Below are positions 45,607-54,188 of a DNA stretch of 64,000 bases, piece after piece. A program made the position numbers and the translations under genes. The notes under the pieces were generated by a model. That model was not told the DNA's origin. It made no database searches and was given only the letters and a program-made list of their open reading frames with translations. The DNA is from Eubacteriales bacterium (GTDB lineage Bacteria; Bacillota; Clostridia; Lachnospirales; Lachnospiraceae), in the NCBI GenBank assembly GCA_030537195.1, contig JAUNOK010000001.1:1-64000 (forward strand), written 5' to 3'. Positions within the stretch are counted from its first letter, which is position 1; every line of letters begins with the position of its first letter.

Positions 45607-46761
45607 ATGAACAGACTAAAAGATAATGAGAATTATAAGCTTCTGTTAAAGATTATAATTATATTTGCAATATCAAGACTGATTATGCTTATCATGGTTC
45701 CTGTGTATAATGGAATTATGGGAACACACAGGTCATTTCTGGTTCTTATGAATGAGTGGGATGCAAAGAAATACGCATATATAATCAATCATGGTTACAC
45801 TCATCCTACAGATATTGATCCGCAGGCTAACTGGGCGTTTTTTCCATTATATGTTATTGTGTGTGCTGCATTAAAAGCAGTAACAGGTGGATTTATTAAC
45901 ACTTATGTTATTGGAATGATAGTGTCTAATATATGCATAATTATTGCTGCATTCTTTGCAGTTAAAGGACTTAAGAAGCAGACATCTATTAAAGAAGAGC
46001 ATGCCATGATTATGCCAGTGCTGCTTTTTATGGCACCTTACACATTCTATTGCAGTTCTGTATATACGGAAGCAATGTTTATAATGTTTATTGTACTGTT
46101 TTTCTATTTCCTTTTCGAAAAGAAATATATGGCAGCAGGAATTATGGCGGCGTGCTCTAGTGGTACAAGAATCGTTGGCTGTATACTTGTATTTGCATTA
46201 GTTGTACAGCTTTATATTGACATGGAAGGAACTAAGATAAGCTTTGGCAGAATTAAGACATTTGTAATCGATATGCTTAAAGCACCAAAGAAGATGCTGT
46301 CTGTGCTTGTGTGCCCACTTGGTGCATTTGCATATATGACATTTCTTAATTTCTTCTGTGGTGATGCATGGGCGTATAAGAATGTCCAGATTGCATGGAG
46401 AGATGATGAGTATTTCCCAATTGTTGGAGTACTGTGGAAGGCGTGTACAGGACAGATTGAGCCAAGGTATACATATATGGGATGGTTCTGTATTGCGATA
46501 CTGATACTTTATGGATATATGTTCTACAGAAAATATTACTCAATGGCAGTATTTGGAATTATATCACTTCTTGTTCCATTGACATCACATGTTATGAGTA
46601 CATGCAGATTCACGGCAGGAACATATGTTGTATTTGTCGGACTGTATGATATACTTTCAAGGTGTAATAAGGTTGTAAGATGGATTATTATGACAATCCT
46701 GATTGCAATAGAAATATATCTTTTATTCTTATGGTACAATTCGGACTGCTGGCTTATGTAA
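45607..46761 (+). CDS. PIG-V-like membrane mannosyltransferase
   Basis: 384 residues, about eight to nine helices. The first outer loop NEWDAKKYAYIINHGY contains the acidic pair typical of GT-C enzymes, and WAFFPLYVIV matches the FFPLY motif of PIG-V-like mannosyltransferases. It would use a lipid-linked sugar at the outer face of the membrane. The position 8 bases after the YfhO gene suggests joint surface glycan decoration. The sugar is not established. Confidence 0.82.
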   Translation: MNRLKDNENYKLLLKIIIIFAISRLIMLIMVPVYNGIMGTHRSFLVLMNEWDAKKYAYIINHGYTHPTDIDPQANWAFFPLYVIVCAALKAVTGGFINTYVIGMIVSNICIIIAAFFAVKGLKKQTSIKEEHAMIMPVLLFMAPYTFYCSSVYTEAMFIMFIVLFFYFLFEKKYMAAGIMAACSSGTRIVGCILVFALVVQLYIDMEGTKISFGRIKTFVIDMLKAPKKMLSVLVCPLGAFAYMTFLNFFCGDAWAYKNVQIAWRDDEYFPIVGVLWKACTGQIEPRYTYMGWFCIAILILYGYMFYRKYYSMAVFGIISLLVPLTSHVMSTCRFTAGTYVVFVGLYDILSRCNKVVRWIIMTILIAIEIYLLFLWYNSDCWLM

Positions 46762-46853
46762 CATAATAAATGTTATATAAGCATAAAATTATATAAACAG
46801 GCATAAGATATAACAATGCATTTTAATGCAGATAAGAAAGGAAGAGATGAGGA

Positions 46854-48140
46854 ATGTACGACGAGATTGTGGACAGACTTAACAGAATAAGCCAGTTTGC
46901 GCCATCTACCGGAGTAGAAAGGGGCAGACGGGTATTGCGTAATTGTGGCAATCCAGAGAAGGATTTGAAGATAATTCATGTTGCCGGAACTAATGGCAAA
47001 GGTTCTACATGTGCATATATTGCACAGATTCTGCAGTGCAATGGTTACAAAACAGGACTTTTTACGTCGCCTCATCTTGTGGATATCAGAGAGCGAATTA
47101 AGATTAATGGACAGATGATATCAAAGAGTGATTTTGAGGAAGCATATAATGCTGTTGAGAACTGTAGAACACAGGAACTGGCGTATTTTGATTATATGCT
47201 TGTTATGGCAATGTATTATTTTAAGAAGCAGAATGTTGATTATGTTGTTATGGAAACCGGTCTTGGAGGAAGACTTGATGCAACCAATGCAATTGAGAAT
47301 CCTGTGATATCGGTAATAACAACTATTTCTCTTGAACATACTGCTATTCTTGGAGATACTGTTGAGAAGATTGCAGCTGAGAAGGCTGGAATTATAAAGC
47401 CGGGAGTTCCAGTTGTATGCAGTGGTGTTGTCAAAGAGGCAGCACAGGTGATAAAGTCTCATGCAGACGAGATGGGAAGTGACTGTTACATAGTTGATGA
47501 GAATACATTTGAACTGGTACAAAATACATATGGTTATATTGATTTTTTAATTCATAATGAGTATTATAAGAATGATTGTTTCCGACTGGCTACGAATGCA
47601 CTGTATCAGATGGAGAATGCAAGTATTGCATTAACAGCATGTGCTGTTCTTGCCGATAAAGGAGAACTTATACTTAATGAGGAACTGGTCAGAAAAGCAG
47701 TTCTTGAAACACGCTGGTCAGGAAGAATGGAACTGGTAAGAAATAACCTGTATGTTGATGGGGCACATAATCCACAGGGAATACAGAGCTTTATTGAATC
47801 AGTGAACAGTCTTTATGAAAGCAATAAAACAGAAGATGCAACACTGCTTTTTTCTGTTGTAAGCGATAAGAATTACGACCAGATGATTAAGATACTATGC
47901 GGCTGTAAGCATTTCAGAAAAGTCTATGTTACTATGACAGGAGGCTTGAGGAAACTTTCAGCTAATATAATAAAGCAGGCATTTGAAGCATATACAACAG
48001 GAATTGATGTCGTTGTATTCAGGAGTGTGGAGGATGCTTTGGACAGATGGGATAACAGACTGATGTTTGCAACGGGTTCATTATATTTAGTTGGAGATGT
48101 GACCCGGGCATTGGAAAGAAAGGAAGATAATCATGATTAA
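46854..48140 (+). CDS. folC: Folylpolyglutamate synthase/dihydrofolate synthase
   Basis: 428 residues: P-loop VAGTNGKGST (~43-52), TSPHLVDIRERI, ETGLGGRLDATN, TISLEHTAILG and C-terminal VDGAHNPQG. These are the full set for FolC/Mur-ligase enzymes that add glutamate to folates (and possibly to dihydropteroate). Other folate synthesis genes are absent nearby. The stop overlaps the start of a 47-residue gene by 8 bases, which suggests coupling. Confidence 0.95.
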   Translation: MYDEIVDRLNRISQFAPSTGVERGRRVLRNCGNPEKDLKIIHVAGTNGKGSTCAYIAQILQCNGYKTGLFTSPHLVDIRERIKINGQMISKSDFEEAYNAVENCRTQELAYFDYMLVMAMYYFKKQNVDYVVMETGLGGRLDATNAIENPVISVITTISLEHTAILGDTVEKIAAEKAGIIKPGVPVVCSGVVKEAAQVIKSHADEMGSDCYIVDENTFELVQNTYGYIDFLIHNEYYKNDCFRLATNALYQMENASIALTACAVLADKGELILNEELVRKAVLETRWSGRMELVRNNLYVDGAHNPQGIQSFIESVNSLYESNKTEDATLLFSVVSDKNYDQMIKILCGCKHFRKVYVTMTGGLRKLSANIIKQAFEAYTTGIDVVVFRSVEDALDRWDNRLMFATGSLYLVGDVTRALERKEDNHD

Positions 48141-48276
48141 TTTTGATGAAGAAATACAGAAGTTCCAGCCGAGTCTTGAGGTTGAGGATGCAGAAGATGC
48201 TATATATAACAACGATGTTCCGGATATTACAGATTTGATAACACAGATTCTTAATGGTAAGAATTCAGATAAGTAG
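48133..48276 (+). CDS. Small acidic protein, 47 residues
   Basis: ATG at 48133 after AAGGAAG (48119-48125), ending TAG at 48276. The product begins MINFDEEIQKFQPSLEVED and ends ILNGKNSDK; it is strongly acidic, with two predicted amphipathic helices. The junctions (8-base overlap with folC, 14 bases to the next ATG) and the good ribosome site argue that it is translated. No homolog recognised. Confidence 0.7.
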   Translation: MINFDEEIQKFQPSLEVEDAEDAIYNNDVPDITDLITQILNGKNSDK

Positions 48277-48290
48277 TGAGGGGTGGACAT

Positions 48291-49682
48291 ATGAGATGTT
48301 TTAAATGTGGAAGCATCCTTACAGATGGTGATACATGTCCACAATGTGGCGAGTATGTAGGAATCTATAAGAGAACAGCCAGAGTATCAGATGCGTATTA
48401 TAATGCAGGTCTGTATAAGGCCAGAGTAAGAGATTTAACCGGTGCGGTTGAAAGCCTTAAGATAAGTCTTATGATTAACAAGTACAATACTAATGCAAGA
48501 AACCTTTTAGGACTTGTATATTGTGAGATGGGTGATGTTGTCGAGGCATTAAGCCAGTGGGTTGTAAGCAAGAATTTTACACCAGAGGGCAATATTGCAG
48601 GAACTTACATCAAGAAGATTCAGACTAATCAGAACCGATTTGAGATGGTTACAGGTACTATAAGAAAATACAACCTTTCGCTTAACTATGCCAAGGAAGG
48701 TAATACGGACATGGCAATTATTCAGTTAAAAAAGGTGGTTGCCAATAATCCACAGCTTATTAAAGCACATTTGCTGCTTGCTCTTATATACATTAAGCAG
48801 GACGAGCTTTCAAGGGCCAAGAAGCTGCTGAATGCGGTGCTTGCAATAGATAAGAATAACACTCTTGCACATATGTATATGGCAGAGATAGCAGAAAGAA
48901 ATGCGGCAAAGAAGGCAGAGACGACAGGTTCTTTCCTTCCTAAGAGAAAGGAAAAAGAGATTGAGAAGAAGCCTCTTAGTGGCAATGATGTAATTCTTCC
49001 TAAGTCATCATATAAGGAGCCAAGCAACGGTGCAATAACAATAATTAATGTTCTTGTTGGTGTTGTTATTGGTGCGGCACTTATATGGTTCCTGATTATT
49101 CCGGCAAAGAATAAGGGCCTTACACAGGATTATAAAAAGAGTATTCAGGAATATAGTGAGCAGTTATCTTCAAGTAATGTGGAACTTAATTCTATGCAGA
49201 AGGAGCTTGAGGATGTGAAAGCACAGAAGGATGCACTTGAGCAGCAGCTTGGAGTGGTGAATGGAACAGGTGGAAACAACAAGTTGTTAGTATCCATAAT
49301 AGAGGCGGCAAATGATTATATTGCTAATAAGCCTGATGATGCGGCTAATAAGCTTGTTGATATAGATGTCAGTGCACTTCCAAGTGAGTCGGCTAAGAGT
49401 CTGTATAATACAATAGCTACAGCTACACTTCCGGCAGCAGCACAGAATTTCTATAATACAGGAATGACAGAGTATTACAAGTCCAACTATGAAGTTGCGG
49501 CAGAGAATCTTGTCAAAGCATACAAATGTAATAACAGTGCGGATTCAGCTTATTATGCAGCTAAGTCATATGTTGCTCTTGCAAAGACTGATGATGCTAA
49601 GAAATACTATCAGTATATTGTGGATGATTATTCGACAAGCGGATATTATAAAGAAGCCAGCGATTACGTTAATTCACATTGA
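48291..49682 (+). CDS. Zinc-ribbon, TPR and coiled-coil membrane protein
   Basis: 463 residues from the ATG at 48291. An N-terminal zinc ribbon (Cys3, Cys6, Cys16, Cys19) precedes cytoplasmic TPR repeats (~35-205: LSLNYAKEGNTDMAIIQLKKV and neighbours). One helix (~252-272) is followed by a coiled coil (~285-325, ELNSMQKELEDVKAQKDALEQQ) and further TPR-like repeats outside. A scaffold that senses or organises proteins across the membrane is a fair guess. The transcription unit ends in a terminator before spoIIAA. Confidence 0.85.
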   Translation: MRCFKCGSILTDGDTCPQCGEYVGIYKRTARVSDAYYNAGLYKARVRDLTGAVESLKISLMINKYNTNARNLLGLVYCEMGDVVEALSQWVVSKNFTPEGNIAGTYIKKIQTNQNRFEMVTGTIRKYNLSLNYAKEGNTDMAIIQLKKVVANNPQLIKAHLLLALIYIKQDELSRAKKLLNAVLAIDKNNTLAHMYMAEIAERNAAKKAETTGSFLPKRKEKEIEKKPLSGNDVILPKSSYKEPSNGAITIINVLVGVVIGAALIWFLIIPAKNKGLTQDYKKSIQEYSEQLSSSNVELNSMQKELEDVKAQKDALEQQLGVVNGTGGNNKLLVSIIEAANDYIANKPDDAANKLVDIDVSALPSESAKSLYNTIATATLPAAAQNFYNTGMTEYYKSNYEVAAENLVKAYKCNNSADSAYYAAKSYVALAKTDDAKKYYQYIVDDYSTSGYYKEASDYVNSH

Positions 49683-49699
49683 TGAGGTACTAAAAGATA

Positions 49700-49737
49700 A
49701 GCCCCCGGCAAAGATGATTCTTTGTCGGGGGCTTTGT
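49700..49737 (+). terminator. Terminator before the spoIIA operon
   Basis: AGCCCCCGGCAAAGA (49700-49714) with TCTTTGTCGGGGGCT (49719-49733) forms a 15-bp stem with one G-U, followed by TTG TCG rather than a pure T-run. Confidence 0.8.
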
Positions 49738-49784
49738 CGTAGAATCAGTGAAGTGTAAGAACAGAGAGGAAAGAGGAGATTATT

Positions 49785-50156
49785 ATGTCAAGACAGATCA
49801 ATACAACTGATGAGCAGGATGAAATCCAGCATATGGATTATATATACATGGTTAACGAGGACAAGCTTATAATCCGCATGAATGCAGAACTTGACCATCA
49901 TCTTGCGGAGGAGATGAGACAGGTTATAGATGATGTAATAGATAAGAGGGGGGTAACACATATAGTGTTTGATTTTACTAAAGTGGATTTTATGGATAGT
50001 GCGGGAATAGGTCTCATTATGGGACGTTATAAGAAAGTTATGGATAAAGGTGACATAACAATCATTGGAGTCCGTGAAAGTGTTAAGAGAATACTGCTTA
50101 TATCAGGACTTCATAAGATAGTTAATATATATGAGCTTAAAGGACAGGAGGCATAA
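49785..50156 (+). CDS. spoIIAA: Anti-sigma-F factor antagonist SpoIIAA
   Basis: 123 residues of the STAS fold. FMDSAGIGLIMGRYK carries the serine (~72) phosphorylated by SpoIIAB, and IVFDFTKVD precedes it. An N-terminal extension of ~12 residues (SRQINTTDEQDEIQ) is unusual. Unphosphorylated, it frees sigma F in the forespore. It starts after AGAGGAGATTATT and is followed 2 bases after its stop by spoIIAB. Confidence 0.94.
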   Translation: MSRQINTTDEQDEIQHMDYIYMVNEDKLIIRMNAELDHHLAEEMRQVIDDVIDKRGVTHIVFDFTKVDFMDSAGIGLIMGRYKKVMDKGDITIIGVRESVKRILLISGLHKIVNIYELKGQEA

Positions 50157-50158
50157 GC

Positions 50159-50587
50159 ATGATAGAGAATAACAATGTTGAATTATTATTTGAGGCCAAG
50201 TCGGAAAATGAAGCATTTGCAAGGGTTGTTGCGGCAGCCTTCGTTACATACTTAGATCCTACAATGGAAGAATTACAGGATATAAAAACAGCAGTTTCTG
50301 AGGCGGTGACCAACGCAATCGTCCACGGTTATGATAATGGACCTGGCAAGGTGAGAATGAGGCTTAAAGGAATACAGAATCAGGTCATAATAGAAGTGCA
50401 TGATGATGGTATTGGTATGGGAAATGTGGCAAAAGCAATGGAACCACTGTATACAACCAAGCCGGAACAGGAACGTTCAGGAATGGGGTTCTCTTTTATG
50501 GAGGCATTCATGGATGACTTGAGAGTTGCGTCAGCACCAGGGAAGGGAACCACAGTGCTAATGAGAAAGAAAATCGGAAATGACTGA
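50159..50587 (+). CDS. spoIIAB: Anti-sigma-F factor/serine kinase SpoIIAB
   Basis: 142 residues of the GHKL ATPase fold: N-box TAVSEAVTNAIVHGY, G1 box HDDGIGMG and G2 box RSGMGFSFM. It holds sigma F inactive and phosphorylates SpoIIAA. The ribosome site AGGAGG overlaps the end of spoIIAA. The next gene starts 50 bases later. Confidence 0.95.
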   Translation: MIENNNVELLFEAKSENEAFARVVAAAFVTYLDPTMEELQDIKTAVSEAVTNAIVHGYDNGPGKVRMRLKGIQNQVIIEVHDDGIGMGNVAKAMEPLYTTKPEQERSGMGFSFMEAFMDDLRVASAPGKGTTVLMRKKIGND

Positions 50588-50637
50588 AAAGGAATGAATA
50601 ATTAAGAATAGAGGAATAATTGATAGGATGTGATGCT

Positions 50638-51369
50638 ATGGATCAGACTAAGGATTGTACCAGGGAATTGATCGCTAAAGCACACAATAATGACAAAGAA
50701 GCCAGAGAAAGGCTGGTGACAGATAATCTCGGGCTTATATGGAACATAATAAGAAGATTTAAGGGGAGAGGAGTAGAGCAGGAGGATCTTTTTCAGATAG
50801 GATGTATAGGGCTTATAAAGGCAATTGATAATTTTAATCTGGATATGGATGTTGCGTTCTCAACGTACGCTGTTCCTATGATAACAGGCGAAATAAGAAG
50901 ATTCCTGCGTGATGACGGAATGGTAAAGGTCAGCCGTTCAATTAAAGAAAATGCGGTAAAAAGCATGAGGGCAGCGGGACAGCTCCGTGACCAATTAGGC
51001 TGTGAACCTACAGTAGAGCAGATAGCAGCAGCCTGTGAGCTGTCAGTTGAAGATATAACACTGTCAATGTCCGCCTCAATGGAGGTTGAATCAATATATA
51101 AGACAATATATCAGGGAGATGGAAGCGAGGTCATGCTGATGGACAAGTTAGAAGACAAGGCGGACATTGGCGAGACCGCGTCAAGCAAAGTGGCTATTGC
51201 ACAGCTTATGGAGACACTTTCCCAGCGTGAAAAAGAGCTTATCAGGATGCGTTACTATGACGACTACACCCAGATGCAGGTCGCCAAGGAGTTCGGAATA
51301 TCACAGGTGCAGGTGTCACGGATGGAGAAGAAGATATTAAGTGGCATGCGCAAGCGGCTTTTTGCATGA
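50638..51369 (+). CDS. sigF: Forespore sigma factor SigF
   Basis: 243 residues from the ATG at 50638; AGGATGTGAT just upstream differs at one base from the anti-16S consensus AGGAGGTGAT, so it is favoured over a TTG at 50620. Region 2 (ARERLVTDNLGLIWNIIRRF, EDLFQIGCIGLIKAIDNF, FSTYAVPMITGEIRRF) and region 4 (LSQREKELIRMRYYDDYTQMQVAKEFGISQVQVSRMEK) are complete. It directs the first forespore genes. The three-gene order equals the spoIIA operon. Confidence 0.96.
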   Translation: MDQTKDCTRELIAKAHNNDKEARERLVTDNLGLIWNIIRRFKGRGVEQEDLFQIGCIGLIKAIDNFNLDMDVAFSTYAVPMITGEIRRFLRDDGMVKVSRSIKENAVKSMRAAGQLRDQLGCEPTVEQIAAACELSVEDITLSMSASMEVESIYKTIYQGDGSEVMLMDKLEDKADIGETASSKVAIAQLMETLSQREKELIRMRYYDDYTQMQVAKEFGISQVQVSRMEKKILSGMRKRLFA

Positions 51370-51373
51370 TACG

Positions 51374-51625
51374 GTTCATTCAGATATTAACTACCCCGCC
51401 GCTATGTCCGTCTATGGCATACGCTCTCAGGATTTCTGCATCTAGTGGGAGTAAATGCCGCCATCTGTATAGTTTATTACGGTGTGGATAAACAAACGCG
51501 CTTCGCTTGAACGAGTTTATCCGCACCGCCCTTTTACAGACAGCGGCATTAACTCCCACACGATTCGAAATATTCGAGCGTACACCATAGACGGACACAG
51601 CGGCGTAGTTATATGCTGAATGAAC
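51374..51625. repeat. 252-nt imperfect inverted repeat: candidate structured RNA or MITE
   Basis: The two halves fold back almost end to end. Arms: 51374-51383 with 51616-51625 (10 bp, perfect); 51384-51394 with 51605-51614; 51397-51426 with 51576-51605 (30 positions, 3 mismatches); 51445-51469 with 51535-51559 (25 positions, 3 mismatches); apical 51481-51493 with 51515-51527 (13 pairs incl. one T-G). Five mismatches are A-C/C-A, which are U-G or G-U on the minus strand; one top T-G becomes A-C there. Small hairpins can form in the central gaps (51428-51438, 51565-51577). No T-run follows on either side, so it is not a simple terminator. Confidence 0.8.
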
Positions 51626-51661
51626 ATAATATGCGAAAGATAAAATGGCGTGGCACCTTCA

Positions 51662-51691
51662 TGAATAATTCTGCGGGCATGTACAATACTA
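51662..51691 (+). promoter_or_regulatory. Sigma-G-like promoter of spoVA
   Basis: TGAATA (51662-51667), 17-bp spacer, AATACTA (51685-51691). This matches the sigma G pattern TGAATA...CATACTA except for one base. spoVA operons are known sigma G targets. It ends 18 bases before the spoVAA ATG. Confidence 0.65.
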
Positions 51692-51709
51692 GAGTGTGGA
51701 GGGATTGTT

Positions 51710-52312
51710 ATGTCAGAGAAGATTTATTTGAAGATTGATCAACAGAGGTATGTTAAGAAGCCGAAGGTTACTATTGGGGATGTTATGACGGTATATTGCA
51801 GAGATAAAGATATGATTGAAAAAATCGGACATCTGACGCTTGTTGAATTTACACTTGGTAAATATGACAGGAAAGTGTTTGATGCTCTTGATGTTATGGG
51901 AATTATCCAGAAGGATTATCCTGACGCTGATATTGAATGTCTCGGAGAGTGTGACTTTGTTGTTGAGTATAAGAAGCCGGAGAAGGAAGGTGCTATGCAC
52001 TGGATTAAGGTTGCTGTGATATGTCTTATAACTATGGTTGGAAGTGGATATGGAATTATTGCTTACAACAATGATGTGAGTACTACGGATATATTTGACA
52101 GAGTATATGAGCTTCTTGGGGCGTCTGTATATGAACCGGCTAATATAATGGAGATTGCCTATGCTGTAGGCTTGTTTGTCGGTATTGTTATATTCTATGA
52201 CCATTTTGCAGGACAGAAGCTGTCGAAAGCGCCGACACCGCTTGAGGTTGAGATGGACAAATACGACAAAGATGTATCAGAATCTGTTATTGACAGGAAA
52301 GGTGGAAAATGA
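51710..52312 (+). CDS. spoVAA: Stage V sporulation protein AA
   Basis: 200 residues: a cytoplasmic N-terminal domain (EKIYLKIDQQRYV, VEFTLGKYDRKVFDALDVMGIIQ) and two helices (~105-125, ~146-165). SpoVA proteins move dipicolinic acid into the developing spore and out at germination. GTGGAGGG precedes the ATG. It overlaps spoVAB by 4 bases. Confidence 0.93.
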   Translation: MSEKIYLKIDQQRYVKKPKVTIGDVMTVYCRDKDMIEKIGHLTLVEFTLGKYDRKVFDALDVMGIIQKDYPDADIECLGECDFVVEYKKPEKEGAMHWIKVAVICLITMVGSGYGIIAYNNDVSTTDIFDRVYELLGASVYEPANIMEIAYAVGLFVGIVIFYDHFAGQKLSKAPTPLEVEMDKYDKDVSESVIDRKGGK

Positions 52313-52716
52313 TTGCAGTTATTATTCTTATAGGGTTTATGTCGGGCATGTTTACAGCTGCGGGACTTTTTGCACTTATAACAAGTGTCGGTGTCATTAA
52401 CAGGTATGCTGACGTCAGTGGAACAAGTGAACATGTCTTTCTGTACGAGGAATGTATAATAATCGGTGCGACAGCCGCCAATGCTGTATATGTTCTTGGA
52501 ATTCCGGTTAGAATAGGAATGGCAGGCTGTATTATATTCGGGCTGATATCAGGAATATTTATAGGCACATTTTTAATAAGCCTTGCAGAGACAGTCAAAG
52601 CACTGCCTATATTTGTTCACAGGTCAAAAGCCGGCACAGGGCTTGGTTTTATTGTGGCGGCAATAGCGGCAGGCAAGGCACTCGGACAGCTAGTATATTA
52701 CTTATATATGTATTGA
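52309..52716 (+). CDS. spoVAB: Stage V sporulation protein AB
   Basis: 135 residues, almost entirely hydrophobic, with four helices and conserved-looking RSKAGTGLGFIVAAIAAGKALGQL near the C terminus. It starts in an ATGA overlap with spoVAA. It belongs to the same dipicolinate channel system; its separate function is not known. Confidence 0.92.
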   Translation: MIAVIILIGFMSGMFTAAGLFALITSVGVINRYADVSGTSEHVFLYEECIIIGATAANAVYVLGIPVRIGMAGCIIFGLISGIFIGTFLISLAETVKALPIFVHRSKAGTGLGFIVAAIAAGKALGQLVYYLYMY

Positions 52717-52743
52717 TTTTGCATTGCAAAAAAAGGAGGGTTT

Positions 52744-53235
52744 ATGAAGGACATTAATTCTGGCGGCGGTACCAAAACCGATATTGAAAAACGAAATGCA
52801 AGTTATAATGCTTATGTTGAAAATGTTACACCAAAGGGAAGCTGTGTGGCAAAATGCTTCAAGGCATTTATTGTTGGTGGCTGTATATGCGTTGTGGGGC
52901 AGATTATTTTAAATGTATGCAAATCAATTAAAGTGCCTGACACGGATGCAGCGTCTTACACAACACTTATACTTGTGTTGTTAAGCGTAATTCTTACGGG
53001 GCTTAATATATATCCATCTATAACTACATTTGGTGGAGCCGGAAGCCTTGTACCTATTACAGGATTTGCAAACAGTGTTGCTGCACCGGCCATTGAGTAT
53101 AAGAAAGAAGGTAAGGTCTTTGGTATTGGCTGTAAGATATTCACTATTGCAGGACCTGTTATTCTGTATGGAATATTTTTCAGCTGGTGTGCAGGGCTTA
53201 TATACTGGGCTTTGAAGCTTATCCATGTGCTGTGA
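52744..53235 (+). CDS. spoVAC: Stage V sporulation protein AC
   Basis: 163 residues. Helices start at ~40 after a polar N terminus; the characteristic TFGGAGSLVPITGFANSVAAPAIEYKKEGKVFGIG is present. SpoVAC forms the mechanosensitive dipicolinate channel. AAAAAAGGAGGGTTT precedes the ATG. The next gene is not spoVAD but a methyltransferase. Confidence 0.94.
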   Translation: MKDINSGGGTKTDIEKRNASYNAYVENVTPKGSCVAKCFKAFIVGGCICVVGQIILNVCKSIKVPDTDAASYTTLILVLLSVILTGLNIYPSITTFGGAGSLVPITGFANSVAAPAIEYKKEGKVFGIGCKIFTIAGPVILYGIFFSWCAGLIYWALKLIHVL

Positions 53236-53310
53236 TTCTTGATTAAGAAACGGCTGTATGGTAGAATCATAAGAACTATTTTATACAAATGCGCAGAATA
53301 CGAGGAAACT

Positions 53311-54099
53311 ATGGGAACTTTTTTAGAAGATTATTATAATAAATTTAATGAAGAGAAAAGACTGACTTCAAGACATGGACAGATTGAATTCCGTACATCA
53401 ATGCATTATATACATGACTGTATTAATGTGTTAAAGAACGAAGGCAGAGATAATATAAAGATTATGGATATAGGTGCGGGAACAGGAAGATACAGCGTTG
53501 CACTGGCTGAGGAAGGCTTTGATGTGACTGCGGTTGAACTTGTGAAGCACAATCTTGGAATATTAAAGTCCAAGAACTCATCAGTTAAGGCTTATCAGGG
53601 CAATGCACTTAAGTTAAAACGTTTCGATGATGAAACATTTGACATAACCCTGCTGTTCGGACCGATGTATCATCTGTTCGGACAGGAGGATAAAGTTAAG
53701 GCTTTAAAGGAGGCTGCCCGCATTACTAAGAAGGGCGGCTTTATTCTTGTTGCCTATGTTATGAATGAGTATGGTGTTATTACATATGCATTTAAGGAAA
53801 GACATATTAAGGAGTGCATGGAGCAGGGCAGGCTGACGGAGAATTTCCACACAATATCTTCTGAGCAGGACCTGTACGATTATGTGCGCCTTGAGGATAT
53901 CGCAAAGGTTAATGAGGCGGCAGGATGTGAACGTGTGAAGATTGTCACACCGGACGGACCGGCTAATTACATAAGGCAGTTTGTGAACCAGCTTGACGAG
54001 GATGAGTTCGAGCTGTTCTACAGATATCATCTTGCAACCTGTGAAAGAGTTGATTTACTTGGTGCTGCGGCACATACGCTTGATATATTAAGAAAATAA
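53311..54099 (+). CDS. Class I SAM-dependent methyltransferase inside the spoVA operon
   Basis: 262 residues from the ATG at 53311, chosen for GAGGA upstream; the frame is open back to ~53239. Motif I IMDIGAGTGRYSVALAEEGF, motif II TAVELV, LLFGPMYHLF (motif IV) and FILVAYV (motif VI) give the Rossmann methyltransferase fold. The substrate is unknown. It lies between spoVAC and spoVAD in the same direction and is not part of the standard spoVA gene set, so it may be an inserted gene or a spore-specific modifier. Confidence 0.87.
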   Translation: MGTFLEDYYNKFNEEKRLTSRHGQIEFRTSMHYIHDCINVLKNEGRDNIKIMDIGAGTGRYSVALAEEGFDVTAVELVKHNLGILKSKNSSVKAYQGNALKLKRFDDETFDITLLFGPMYHLFGQEDKVKALKEAARITKKGGFILVAYVMNEYGVITYAFKERHIKECMEQGRLTENFHTISSEQDLYDYVRLEDIAKVNEAAGCERVKIVTPDGPANYIRQFVNQLDEDEFELFYRYHLATCERVDLLGAAAHTLDILRK

Positions 54100-54188
54100 T
54101 ATGTGATACATTTGCATAAATAATACATTTCCAGGACAGACTACTTAAAAAGACTAATGGCACATGAGTATGTGCGGAAACGAGGATT

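Larger units (their letters stand above)
51370..51709. other. Intergenic stretch between sigF and spoVAA
   Basis: 340 bases without a plausible gene. It holds the 252-nt inverted-repeat element (51374-51625), then a sigma-G-like promoter (51662-51691) and the spoVAA ribosome site. Short open frames inside the repeat on either strand lack ribosome sites. Confidence 0.85.

Noticed and set aside
51380-51598. 72-codon open frame on the minus strand
   Set aside because: It lies wholly inside the inverted repeat, has no ribosome site, and its open frame follows from the repeat's base content.
51364-51636. Target-site duplication flanking the foldback
   Set aside because: No convincing direct repeat was seen beside the ends at 51374 and 51625, so mobility is left open.
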